The translations under genes were made by a program, and so were the position numbers. Positions 32,850 to 40,968 of a stretch of DNA of 64,000 nt are shown piece by piece (position 1 is the stretch's first letter; each line of letters begins with the position of its first letter). Source of the DNA: UBA4744 sp963718995. Its GTDB lineage: Bacteria; Actinomycetota; Acidimicrobiia; Spongiisociales; UBA4744. The stretch lies in NCBI GenBank assembly GCA_963718995.1, contig CAVRAP010000002.1, positions 1 through 64,000 of the forward strand, read 5' to 3'. The notes under the pieces are model-generated. The model was not told the DNA's origin, searched no databases, and saw only the letters and a list, made by a program, of their open reading frames with translations.

Positions 32850-34869
32850 CGACATCGCCGCTCAGATCGACGAACTGCGCAAGCAGATCAGACATCACAG
32901 TCATCGGTATCACGTACTCGATGCACCCGAGGTCTCCGATGCCGACTACGACCACATGTTCCGGGAGCTGGAGAGGCTGGAGGGAGAGCATCCAGCTCTC
33001 ATCGCGCCCGATTCCCCAACGCAGCGAGTCGGCGCCCCGGCCTCCGATCTCTTTGCTTCAGTGCAACATCGCCAGCGGATGTTCTCGCTCGACAATGTCG
33101 AGTCCATCGACGAGCTGGAGGCCTGGGAAACGAGAATGGTCCGCCAGCTCGAGGGTGACAACCCGGGCTACGTATGTGAGTTGAAGATCGATGGCCTGGC
33201 CGTTTCGCTGACCTATGAGCAAGGCCGCCTGGTGCGAGGTGCGACACGAGGGGACGGAGTCACCGGAGAAGACATCACTCCCAATGTGCGGGCTATCGAC
33301 GCGATTCCCTTGCGCCTGCTTGGTGAAGCCCCGGACTTCTTGGAAGTACGGGGTGAGGTCTACATGCCGCTGCCGGCTTTCGAGGATCTCAACGAACGCC
33401 AGGCTGCTCAGGGCGACCGACTTTTCACCAACCCCCGCAATGCTGCGGCAGGGTCGGTTCGACAGAAAGACCCGGGGGTCACGGCTACGCGGTCGCTCTC
33501 GATATGGGTGTACCAGCTCGGCTTTGTACAGGGCGGTCCGGCTTTCCATCGGCATTGGGAAACCCTGGAATACCTGCGTGGGCTGGGGTTACGGGTAAAT
33601 CCTGCCTCCCGGGCAGTGCAGGACCTCGCCGGAGTCGAAGCATTCATCGCACGAGCTGAAGTCGATCGCCATGGCCAGAGCTATCAGACCGATGGTGTGG
33701 TGGTGAAACTGGACAGCCTCTCCGGTCAGGCCCTGCTCGGCTACACCGCCAAGGCACCCCGCTGGGCTGTTGCCTACAAGTTCCCACCTGAAGAACAGAC
33801 CACGACGCTGCGTGCCATCGAGATAAATATCGGTCGGACCGGAGCGGCCACCCCGTTCGCCGTCCTCGAACCGGTCTTCGTCGGCGGTGCAAACGTTGGC
33901 ATGGCCACACTGCACAACGAGGACGAGATCCATCGCAAGGACATTCGCGTCGGCGATACGGTGGTCGTACGTCGGGCAGGCGATGTCATTCCCGAGGTGG
34001 TCGGACCGGTACCCAGCCTCAGGACCGGGAACGAAAAGGTCTGGAAAATGCCGTCCGAGTGTCCGTTTTGCGGTCATCCGATTGTCCGCCCGGAAGACGG
34101 GAAGGTGGCCCGTTGTACAGGTGGGCTGGAGTGCCCGAGCAGGCTCAGGGAGTGGCTGGCCCACTTCGCCTCGCGCGGCGGCATGGACATTGAGGGGATG
34201 GGTTACAAAACGATCGATCTGTTGTTGCGGGAGAAACTGATTGCCAATCCCGCCGACATCTTTTTTCTCGGAGCAGACGACCTCCTTGCCTTTGAGGGAT
34301 GGGGGGAGGTCTCGGTTGGCAATCTCCTTGCTGCGATCGAAGTGGCCAGGCACCGGCCCCTCCATCGGTTGCTGGTGGCTCTCGGCATCCGTCACGTCGG
34401 GGGGACCGTTGCGCGCCTCTTGAGCCGAAGCTCGGGAGACATGGACCGGTTGCTCAGCACAGCTCCCGAAAACCTCGCGGCTATCGAAGGGATCGGGCCG
34501 ATCATCGCCGACTCGGTGCGGGAATGGGCGACTGATCCTGAGAACCTGGCATTGATCGATAGGTTGCGTGCCGGTGGCGTGCAACTCGCCGATGCTCAGA
34601 CTTCCGCCGTTTCGACTTCGCTCGAAGGGCTCTCGGTCGTCATCACCGGCACGCTGTCCTCACTGGGGAGAGACGAGGCCAAGGCGGCGGTCGAGGATCG
34701 AGGTGGGCGAGTGACTTCATCGGTCTCGCGGAAAACATCAGTGGTGATAGCAGGCACTTCGGCCGGGTCTAAGCTCGCCAAGGCCGAGGAACTCGGGGTG
34801 CCAGTTCTGGACGAGACCGCGTTTCTTCGCCTGCTGGAGGACGGGCCGCAAGCCGTGGGGTTGGTATGA
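32842..34869 (+). CDS. ligA: NAD-dependent DNA ligase
   Basis: Seals nicks in DNA using NAD+. 675 residues with all domains: the Ia domain with DADYDHMFREL, the adenylation motif CELKIDGLAV (AMP-lysine at residue 115), the OB fold (VGRTGAATPFAVLEPV equivalents around 335), a four-Cys zinc finger (CPFCGHP, then CTGGLECPSR), helix-hairpin-helix repeats and a C-terminal BRCT domain (LSVVITGTLSSLGRDEAK). GTG 32842 is preferred, overlapping the MetE-like gene by 8 bp, with AGGAG about 12 bp upstream; TTG 32821 is an alternative. Confidence 0.96.
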   Translation: MGNDIAAQIDELRKQIRHHSHRYHVLDAPEVSDADYDHMFRELERLEGEHPALIAPDSPTQRVGAPASDLFASVQHRQRMFSLDNVESIDELEAWETRMVRQLEGDNPGYVCELKIDGLAVSLTYEQGRLVRGATRGDGVTGEDITPNVRAIDAIPLRLLGEAPDFLEVRGEVYMPLPAFEDLNERQAAQGDRLFTNPRNAAAGSVRQKDPGVTATRSLSIWVYQLGFVQGGPAFHRHWETLEYLRGLGLRVNPASRAVQDLAGVEAFIARAEVDRHGQSYQTDGVVVKLDSLSGQALLGYTAKAPRWAVAYKFPPEEQTTTLRAIEINIGRTGAATPFAVLEPVFVGGANVGMATLHNEDEIHRKDIRVGDTVVVRRAGDVIPEVVGPVPSLRTGNEKVWKMPSECPFCGHPIVRPEDGKVARCTGGLECPSRLREWLAHFASRGGMDIEGMGYKTIDLLLREKLIANPADIFFLGADDLLAFEGWGEVSVGNLLAAIEVARHRPLHRLLVALGIRHVGGTVARLLSRSSGDMDRLLSTAPENLAAIEGIGPIIADSVREWATDPENLALIDRLRAGGVQLADAQTSAVSTSLEGLSVVITGTLSSLGRDEAKAAVEDRGGRVTSSVSRKTSVVIAGTSAGSKLAKAEELGVPVLDETAFLRLLEDGPQAVGLV

Positions 34870-35417
34870 GATTACGAAACGCTCTTGCCACGCTGATGGT
34901 GTTGTCCGTGGCGGCGTGCGCTGGGGGAGCCGGCGATGATCCGGGGGTCGCCCTCGAAGTTGACACGTTTGCCGAAATCGCCGTCGACGTGCATTTGTCG
35001 GAAACGGCTGTGCGTCAGATTCTCGCCAGCGAAATCGAGCCTCCGGAATACAACTCCAATCCGCCGACGAGTGGAGCTCACGCCGACAAGGCCGCTGCCT
35101 GTGGGATCTTCCGACAACCGGTGCCCGACGTCTATCAGGTGCAGGACCTGGCGATCGGCGTGGTGGTATTCCAGTACGCACCCTCCCTCGAGGCGGTCGA
35201 GGTCGAACGCATTGAGAAGCTGGCTCGTAGTCTCGGCGATCGGATTATGGTCGCCCCCCGTTCCGGCATGGATGCGCCGGTCGTTGCCACAGCCTGGACG
35301 ACCATGATGCGGCTCGTGGCGGTCGATGAAGTGCTCTTGGAGGCGTTCTACAACCAGTACGTCGGATCCGGTCCGGAGACGGGCGAGTGTCCGTTCGAGG
35401 TTGACGAAGGGCTGTGA
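34866..35417 (+). CDS. DUF3105 family lipoprotein
   Basis: A 183-residue exported protein. The signal peptide has a lipobox-like VAAC (Cys about residue 18). The conserved DUF3105 block is EYNSNPPTSGAHAD with CGIF shortly after; later parts contain LARSLGDRIMVAPR and AFYNQYVGSGPE. Function is unknown in all organisms I know of. The ATG overlaps the ligA stop (ATGA). Confidence 0.82.
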   Translation: MRLRNALATLMVLSVAACAGGAGDDPGVALEVDTFAEIAVDVHLSETAVRQILASEIEPPEYNSNPPTSGAHADKAAACGIFRQPVPDVYQVQDLAIGVVVFQYAPSLEAVEVERIEKLARSLGDRIMVAPRSGMDAPVVATAWTTMMRLVAVDEVLLEAFYNQYVGSGPETGECPFEVDEGL

Positions 35418-35474
35418 ACCCGCTCCGCCTTCTCCGAGTGACCCGATCGCAAACAGATGGAGCCGCGAACACGC

Positions 35475-35867
35475 CTAGTAGACGCGGAAGGTCCAGGAAT
35501 ACTCGCCGTTGTCGGGGAGGCCCGTGAGCGTTTGCCAGCGGATGAGAACCTCGTGTTGGCCGGCTGCAAGCTCCGTGACGACCTGGCCGGCACCCGGTTT
35601 CCACGAATAGACCCCGGTGCCCTCGACGATGAACAACTCATCATTCGGGATCAGGAGACCGTCGACGAACATCTCCAGGGAGTACCCGGTGACCAGATCG
35701 ACCTCGATCCGCGTTTGACGGACCACGGTCTCGCCGGGCTCCGGGCTCACCCCCTCGACCTGCTCGGGCCGGCCTACGCCGGGCCGGTCGGGCGAACCGA
35801 AAGCTATCCCAAGCGCCACAACGACGACCAGGGCAACACCCAATACGACATACACGGTTCTCGTCAC
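35475..35867 (-). CDS. Unknown membrane-anchored protein with small beta domain
   Basis: A 131-residue protein: short N-terminus, one membrane helix (about residues 5-25, VYVVLGVALVVVVALGIAFG), a proline/acid-rich stalk, then a domain with alternating hydrophobic strands (SLEMFVDGLLIPNDELF; VYSWKPGAG; HEVLIRWQTL; SWTFRVY) suggesting an immunoglobulin-like beta sandwich exposed outside. GTG 35867 is chosen because it starts just before the helix; an open frame continues upstream into dapC territory. Not recognised as a named family. Divergent from dapC. Confidence 0.55.
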   Translation of the reverse strand: MTRTVYVVLGVALVVVVALGIAFGSPDRPGVGRPEQVEGVSPEPGETVVRQTRIEVDLVTGYSLEMFVDGLLIPNDELFIVEGTGVYSWKPGAGQVVTELAAGQHEVLIRWQTLTGLPDNGEYSWTFRVY

Positions 35868-35924
35868 GGCGAGGATTGTAGGGCGATGCCGCTCAACGAT
35901 TCCCCGGGTACTAGCGTTGCTGGG

Positions 35925-37070
35925 ATGCGGACCAACCCGGTACTCACCCAACTCGGCGCCTACCCCATTGCCGCCCTTCAGGAACGCGCCCGGGCGATGC
36001 GGGCCGCCGGGGAGCCTCTCTTGGATTTTTCAATTGGAGATCCCCGTGAGCCCACGCCGACCTTCGTGCCGGAAGCCTTGCGGCGGTCGATCCCGGCCGT
36101 CTCCCAATACCCGACCACATCGGGGTTGCCAGAGCTTCGTCGGTCGGTCGCCGCCTACGTACTCCGCCGGTTTGGCGTCGAAGTCAACCCGGACACCCAA
36201 GTGCTGCCAACCGCCGGCTCCAAAGAAGCGATCTTCTCGACCCCGCTGGCGTTTGTGGACCGTGCCGCCGGGTCGGCGGTGGTGTGGGCGACTCCCGGTT
36301 ACCCGATCTATGAACGAGGGGCATTGCTGGCAGGCGCGGAGGGCTTTCCGGTCACCCTCGCCGGAGACTTTGTCCTGCGGCCCGATCAGATCCCGGATGA
36401 TGTCTGGAATCGCACGGCACTGGTGTGGGCCAACTATCCCCATAACCCGACCGGCGCAATCATCGATCGGAATGCGCTCGACGACCTCTACGTTCGGGCC
36501 AGGGAATCCGGTGCCTGGTTCTGCTCAGATGAGTGCTACGTGGACATCTATGAGGGTGACCCGCCCCCCTCCGTTCTGCAGGTGGCAGGCCCGGGGTCTC
36601 CCGGGGCGCTCTCCTACATGAGTCTTTCGAAACGGTCCGGGATGACGGGGTATCGAACGGCCGCCATCATCGGCGACCCCGACGGGATATCCATCCTCAA
36701 GGACCTGCGGACTTCGACCGGCACCGCCTCGCCTGAATTCGTGCAGAAGGCGGCCATCACCGCTTGGGACGATGACGACCACACCGCAGAGCGGCGAGCC
36801 ATCTTTGCCGCCAAGCGGACCATCCTGCGAACGGCCTTCGAGGACACGGGCCACGAAGTGGTTGCCTCGCAAGCCGGCATATACATCTGGGCCCGGGTCG
36901 GCGATGATGTTGCGGTAGCCGAGCGTCTCCTAGCCAGCGGCATCGTCGTTTCGCCGGGGAGAGCGTTCGGGTCCGGGGGAGAAGGCTATATCAGACTGGC
37001 TCTGATCCCAACCCTTGACGAGACTCAGCAAGCTACGGAGGTTTTGAAAGCGTGTCTGACCGAGATGTGA
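35925..37070 (+). CDS. dapC: Succinyldiaminopimelate transaminase
   Basis: PLP aminotransferase making N-succinyl-LL-diaminopimelate in lysine and peptidoglycan precursor synthesis. 381 residues, fold type I: FSIGDPREPTP, PTTSGLPELR, PTAGSKEAIF, WANYPHNPTG (Asn-Pro), CSDECYVDIY, and the PLP lysine in SLSKRSGMTGYR. The DapC assignment rests on direct linkage to dapD and dapE. ATG 35925 starts at the family N-terminus (RTNPVLTQLGAYP); ATG 35886 is in frame but adds a poor extension. It overlaps dapD by 19 bp. Confidence 0.91.
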   Translation: MRTNPVLTQLGAYPIAALQERARAMRAAGEPLLDFSIGDPREPTPTFVPEALRRSIPAVSQYPTTSGLPELRRSVAAYVLRRFGVEVNPDTQVLPTAGSKEAIFSTPLAFVDRAAGSAVVWATPGYPIYERGALLAGAEGFPVTLAGDFVLRPDQIPDDVWNRTALVWANYPHNPTGAIIDRNALDDLYVRARESGAWFCSDECYVDIYEGDPPPSVLQVAGPGSPGALSYMSLSKRSGMTGYRTAAIIGDPDGISILKDLRTSTGTASPEFVQKAAITAWDDDDHTAERRAIFAAKRTILRTAFEDTGHEVVASQAGIYIWARVGDDVAVAERLLASGIVVSPGRAFGSGGEGYIRLALIPTLDETQQATEVLKACLTEM

Positions 37071-37858
37071 TCGAAGCTGCCTACGCCGACCTCAGTCTGC
37101 TGGGGGAAGCAGCCGAAGCTGTGGAGCGAACGATGGCGCTTCTGGATAAAGGTAAGATCCGGGTCGCCGAGAAACGGGACGGAACCTGGCAGGTGAACGA
37201 CTGGGTCAAAGAGGCGATTCTCCTCTATTTCCGCATCACCGAGCTCCACACGATGACGGCCGGGGAGTTTGAATATCACGACAAAATCCCGACCAAGAAG
37301 GGCTTGCATGAGTCGGGAATACGGGTAGTTCCGCCGGGGACGGTTCGATACGGGGCCTATTGCGAACCGGGAGTGGTCGTCATGCCCGGATACATCAATA
37401 TCGGCGCCTACGTGGGTGCAGGCACGATGGTTGACACGTGGGCCACCGTTGGCTCGTGCGCCCAGGTGGGCCGCAACGTGCATTTGTCGGGTGGAGTCGG
37501 TATCGGCGGTGTGCTCGAACCGCCCAATGCGCGCCCGGTCATCATCGAAGATGATGCCTTCATCGGGAGCCGGAGCATCATTACGGAGGGGGCCATTGTG
37601 GAAGAAGGTGCCGTGTTGGGTGCCAACACCACGATCACGGCAACCACCCCGATCATCGACGTTACCGGGGCCGAGCCCGTCGATTACCGGGGGCGGGTCC
37701 CGGCCCGCTCGGTCGTGGTTCCTGGCACGCGACCGCGATCGTTTGCGGCCGGAACCGTTCAGCTCCAATGCGCCTACATCATCGGCCGGCGGTCCGGTTC
37801 GACGAACGATCGCACGTCATTGAACGAAGCCCTCCGCACGTTTGAGGTGACCATATGA
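37052..37858 (+). CDS. dapD: 2,3,4,5-tetrahydrodipicolinate N-succinyltransferase
   Basis: Acylates tetrahydrodipicolinate with succinyl-CoA. 268 residues: an N-terminal helical part (KIRVAEKRDGTWQVNDWVKEAI), then a left-handed parallel beta helix made of hexapeptide repeats (from about residue 100: GAYCEPGVVVMPGYINIGAYVG), including GTMVDTWATVGSCAQVG and GGVGIGGVLEP. These match the long (proteobacterial-type) DapD rather than the divergent mycobacterial form. GTG 37052, in the middle of a dapCDE operon. Confidence 0.94.
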   Translation: MSDRDVIEAAYADLSLLGEAAEAVERTMALLDKGKIRVAEKRDGTWQVNDWVKEAILLYFRITELHTMTAGEFEYHDKIPTKKGLHESGIRVVPPGTVRYGAYCEPGVVVMPGYINIGAYVGAGTMVDTWATVGSCAQVGRNVHLSGGVGIGGVLEPPNARPVIIEDDAFIGSRSIITEGAIVEEGAVLGANTTITATTPIIDVTGAEPVDYRGRVPARSVVVPGTRPRSFAAGTVQLQCAYIIGRRSGSTNDRTSLNEALRTFEVTI

Positions 37859-38904
37859 GCGATCTGATCACGACTCTCATCGATCTCATTGATATCCCTT
37901 CGGTCATCGGAGATGAGGGGCGGTTGTGTACGTCCCTGTCCGAGCGTCTCATGGAGACCTGGGGAATCGATGGTGTCGAGCGATTGGGCAACAGCCTGAT
38001 CGTCGGAAAACGATCACAGCGGCCACTCGTGCTGCTGGTCGGACACATCGACACCGTCCCCGCCCAGGGGCAGGGTCCGGCCCGGCTCGAGGAAGGCCGC
38101 GTCACCGGACTGGGCGCGTCGGATATGAAGTCCGGATTAGCTGTGATGCTGCACCTGTTGGAGGACCCGGCGGTTCGTTTGGGTCCCTACGACGTCGTCG
38201 GGTTGTTCTACGATCGCGAGGAGGGTCCGGTCGACGAGAACGGCCTCGAACCGGTGTTACGGCGCGCCCCCTGGTTGGCCGAAGCCGACTTCGCGGTTGT
38301 TCTCGAACCTACGGACCTCGAGGTGCAGGTCGGTTGCATTGGGACGATCAATGCCACCGTGCGATTTGAGGGTCATTCGGCCCACAGCGCTCGCCCGTGG
38401 CTCGGTGAGAACGCGATCACCAAAGCTGGAGCCTGGCTGGCCGAACTGCACGGTCGACAGCCAGAGAGCATCATCATCGACGGCCTGGAGTTCAAGGAAG
38501 TCCTGTCGGTCACAACTGCCTCGGGGGGAATAGCTCGCAACATCATCCCGGCCAGCTTCGACATCAATCTCAACTACCGGTTTGCCCCCGACAAGACACT
38601 CGAGGAGGCGGAAGCAAAACTGCATGAAGTCGCGGCGGCCGCCGACCAGGTTGAGATCGTTGATCGGGCGCCGGCCGGCCCCGTTCCTCAGGGCAACCCC
38701 CTGTTGGAGCGGCTCGCCTCGATATCCGGGGCCGCGCGCACACCAAAGCAGGCCTGGACGGATGTGGCTCGCCTGGCTCAGCACGGGATCCCTGCCGTGA
38801 ACTACGGTCCTGGTGAAACCGCGCAAGCGCACCTGGCCGCTGAAAGCGTTGCCGTCGACAACCTGCCGGTGGCCTTCGAGACGCTTCAGCGGTTCCTGAC
38901 CTGA
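37855..38904 (+). CDS. dapE: Succinyl-diaminopimelate desuccinylase
   Basis: Removes succinate from N-succinyl-LL-DAP (M20 metallopeptidase family). 349 residues: LVGHIDTVPAQ (metal His/Asp), GLGASDMKSGLAVML (bridging Asp), DREEGPVDENGLEP (catalytic Glu pair), the dimerisation lid with FEGHSAHSARPW, and a C-terminal metal His in QAHLAAESV. ATG 37855 overlaps dapD. With dapC and dapD it gives the succinylase branch towards meso-DAP, the cross-link residue of most actinobacterial walls. Confidence 0.93.
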   Translation: MSDLITTLIDLIDIPSVIGDEGRLCTSLSERLMETWGIDGVERLGNSLIVGKRSQRPLVLLVGHIDTVPAQGQGPARLEEGRVTGLGASDMKSGLAVMLHLLEDPAVRLGPYDVVGLFYDREEGPVDENGLEPVLRRAPWLAEADFAVVLEPTDLEVQVGCIGTINATVRFEGHSAHSARPWLGENAITKAGAWLAELHGRQPESIIIDGLEFKEVLSVTTASGGIARNIIPASFDINLNYRFAPDKTLEEAEAKLHEVAAAADQVEIVDRAPAGPVPQGNPLLERLASISGAARTPKQAWTDVARLAQHGIPAVNYGPGETAQAHLAAESVAVDNLPVAFETLQRFLT

Positions 38905-38914
38905 TCGGCCTTTT

Positions 38915-39133
38915 TCAGTCGTCGCTGCGGAATTTAAAAGAGACCTTCACCTTTGCCCGGTAGGCGACGATCTCTCCCTGCTCTCCGAGATGCATGTCGA
39001 GGTGAGCGATCTCGGCGATGCGAAGATCCTGGAGAGACTTGGCGGCCACCGCTATGGCTGCCGCAGCTGCCTTTTCCCACGATTCGGGACTGGTTCCCAC
39101 CAGTTCAATGACCTTGTAAACGCTTTCCGGCAC
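38915..39133 (-). CDS. Dodecin (flavin-binding)
   Basis: A 72-residue dodecin that assembles into hollow dodecamers storing flavins. VYKVIELVGTSPESWEKAA contains the conserved Trp that stacks on the isoalloxazine ring; IAHLDMHLGEQGEIVAYRAKV and the KVSFKF end strand complete the fold. GTG 39133 behind AAAGGAG at good spacing. It lies convergent to dapE, 10 bp away. The 198 bp upstream (39134-39331) hold no gene I can support. Confidence 0.93.
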   Translation of the reverse strand: MPESVYKVIELVGTSPESWEKAAAAAIAVAAKSLQDLRIAEIAHLDMHLGEQGEIVAYRAKVKVSFKFRSDD

Positions 39134-39331
39134 AGTTGGGCTCCTTTGGTTGCCTGCTCACCATGCTGGAGGAAAACCGATGGTTTGTATAGGGGCAAAA
39201 GGCCAGTCGTCGGTTCTCAACCCGCCACCGGTCCGGCGACGATCAGCGTAAGAAGGGACCCGAAGCGCGACGGGGGCTGCACGCGAGCATGTGCCCGACG
39301 TGAGGGCTATCCAGCGCCGATCCTGGTTGGA

Positions 39332-39499
39332 TCAGCGGTCGACGGCGCTGGCGATGTCGCTGTACAGGGCTGAAGTCTGGTTTCCCGCGAAGGTAACCGC
39401 CATGATGGCGATGAGGGCGATGAGCAGAACGAGAAGCCCGTACTCAACCAGGCTTGCACCGTACTGCATTTTGTGCACAAGGCGGAGCAAACGAAGCAT
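39332..39499 (-). CDS. Flp/Fap-type (type IVb) pilin
   Basis: A 55-residue pilin too short for a 60-residue ORF cutoff. After a basic leader (MLRLLRLVHKMQYG) comes ASLVEYGLLVLLIALIAIMA, the type IVb prepilin signature: Gly at the cleavage site, Glu at +5, Tyr at +6, then the hydrophobic helix. An AGGAG site precedes ATG 39499. Flp pilins build Tad pili or, as a single gene, are of unclear use. No tad assembly gene or TadV peptidase is nearby, so machinery must be elsewhere, if present. Confidence 0.9.
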   Translation of the reverse strand: MLRLLRLVHKMQYGASLVEYGLLVLLIALIAIMAVTFAGNQTSALYSDIASAVDR

Positions 39500-39597
39500 G
39501 GGTCTCCTCTCTCGCTCTGAACCATTATCGGCGCGCCAGGAGGGATGCTTGATAGGTCGTTGGGCCCAAATGAGAACCGGCGGTATTGGCCTGTGCG

Positions 39598-40968
39598 TCA
39601 GATCGTCGGCGGGAGGCCGCCAGCTGCTTCGTAGACCGTGAGGTAATCGAGGCCGGAGCGGGCCCAGGAGAGATCTCGAGTCATCCCATTGCGTTGCAGC
39701 GTCTTCCAGTCCTTCTTGGAGGTCCGATGAACCCGCATGGCGCGCCGCACCGTCTTCATCGCTTCTTCGGGGAGAAAAGCACGAAAGCCGAAACCGGTTG
39801 CCTCCTCAGGTTCCTCATCGAGATCAGAAACAGTGTCGGCGAGGCCGCCCGTGAAGTGGACCAGGGGCGGACAGCCATAGCGCATGGCGTAGAGCTGCCC
39901 GATTCCACACGGCTCGAACTGCGAAGGCATGAAATATGCATCGGCCCCGGCGTACAACATTCGGGCAAGCCGTTCGGAGTACTCGACGTGCCGGACGGCG
40001 CGTGGGTGGGATTTCTGCCACCCGTCGACCATGGGATCCAGATTGCCGCTGCCGACCAGTAACAGGCGCAACCCTTCGTCCACCAGCCGATCGAGGCTCG
40101 GGTCGATCAGGTGGAGGCCCTTCTGTTCTGTCATCCTCCCGACGTTCCCGATCAGGAACCCATCGTCTAGGTCAGTTTCTTCGAACAGCGCTGCTCGAGA
40201 TTCCAAGCGGCCCTTGAGCTTCTTGGCCGAGAAAGGAGCCGGCAGCGTTGGATCGCGGCCCGGGTCCCATGAGCCGGTGTCGATGCCATTCACGATGCCG
40301 ACGACCGGCTCGGCCAACCAGCTGATGACCTCGCTCAATCCTCCGGTTACGGACGCGTCATTGGTGATCTGCTCCGCAAAGGTGGGGCTCACGGTGGTCA
40401 CCCGGTTCGCTCCTACGATGCCGGCTTTCAGGTAGTTGGCCTGGCCGTACCATTCGAGCGGTCCTCCCAGCATCCGGTCCTGGAAGCTCACCCCGAGCTC
40501 GTCGGCAGCCTCGGCGAGGGGCCCGAGAAGCGGGTACGACGCGTTGTGGATGGTCTGTACGGTCGGTACCTGGGTGAGCAAAGCAACCGGTCCGACGTGG
40601 CCGTCGTGGAGGTGGACCAGGTCGAAAGCGGGGGCTATTCGAGCCACGGCTGCGGAGAACCTTGCCCAGCGGAACCATTCATCCGCGTACGCCTCCCCGG
40701 GCTTGGGTCCGTATATCCCCGGACGGTCGAACGCTTCAGCATCCTCGACGAGGATTACCTCCACTTCGCCTAGCTTCGAGCGATAGGCAGGTACCGGGAA
40801 GTCGGTGGCCGGCGCTCCAATTTCTTTGAGATCCCGGTAGCGAGGCAGTGCGACGGTGACCTCGATACCGTGCGCGACCATCGCCTGGGCGAGTCCTGCC
40901 ACGGCCTCGCCCATCCCACCGGTACGGGCCAGCGGCGAACATTCGGCGGCTGCCATCAACAGTTTCAT
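39598..40968 (-). CDS. glgA: Glycogen (starch) synthase, GT5 family
   Basis: Extends alpha-1,4-glucan from ADP- or UDP-glucose. 456 residues. The N-terminal ECSPLARTGGMGEAV aligns with the nucleotide-sugar loop of GlgA, with Arg15 where Lys15 of the E. coli enzyme lies. DLVHLHDGHVGPVALL, TIHNASYPLLG, NVGRMTEQKGLHL and the catalytic PSQFEPCGIGQLYAMRYG follow in order. ATG 40968 overlaps the end of the GH57 gene, so both belong to one glycogen operon. The Arg may be a neutral change or mark a different donor. Confidence 0.9.
   Translation of the reverse strand: MKLLMAAAECSPLARTGGMGEAVAGLAQAMVAHGIEVTVALPRYRDLKEIGAPATDFPVPAYRSKLGEVEVILVEDAEAFDRPGIYGPKPGEAYADEWFRWARFSAAVARIAPAFDLVHLHDGHVGPVALLTQVPTVQTIHNASYPLLGPLAEAADELGVSFQDRMLGGPLEWYGQANYLKAGIVGANRVTTVSPTFAEQITNDASVTGGLSEVISWLAEPVVGIVNGIDTGSWDPGRDPTLPAPFSAKKLKGRLESRAALFEETDLDDGFLIGNVGRMTEQKGLHLIDPSLDRLVDEGLRLLLVGSGNLDPMVDGWQKSHPRAVRHVEYSERLARMLYAGADAYFMPSQFEPCGIGQLYAMRYGCPPLVHFTGGLADTVSDLDEEPEEATGFGFRAFLPEEAMKTVRRAMRVHRTSKKDWKTLQRNGMTRDLSWARSGLDYLTVYEAAGGLPPTI

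Noticed and set aside
39134..39331. Possible riboswitch or small RNA in the gap before dodecin
   Set aside because: I looked for known riboswitch core patterns and stable hairpins and found only a TATACA -10-like box on the reverse strand without a matching -35 box.
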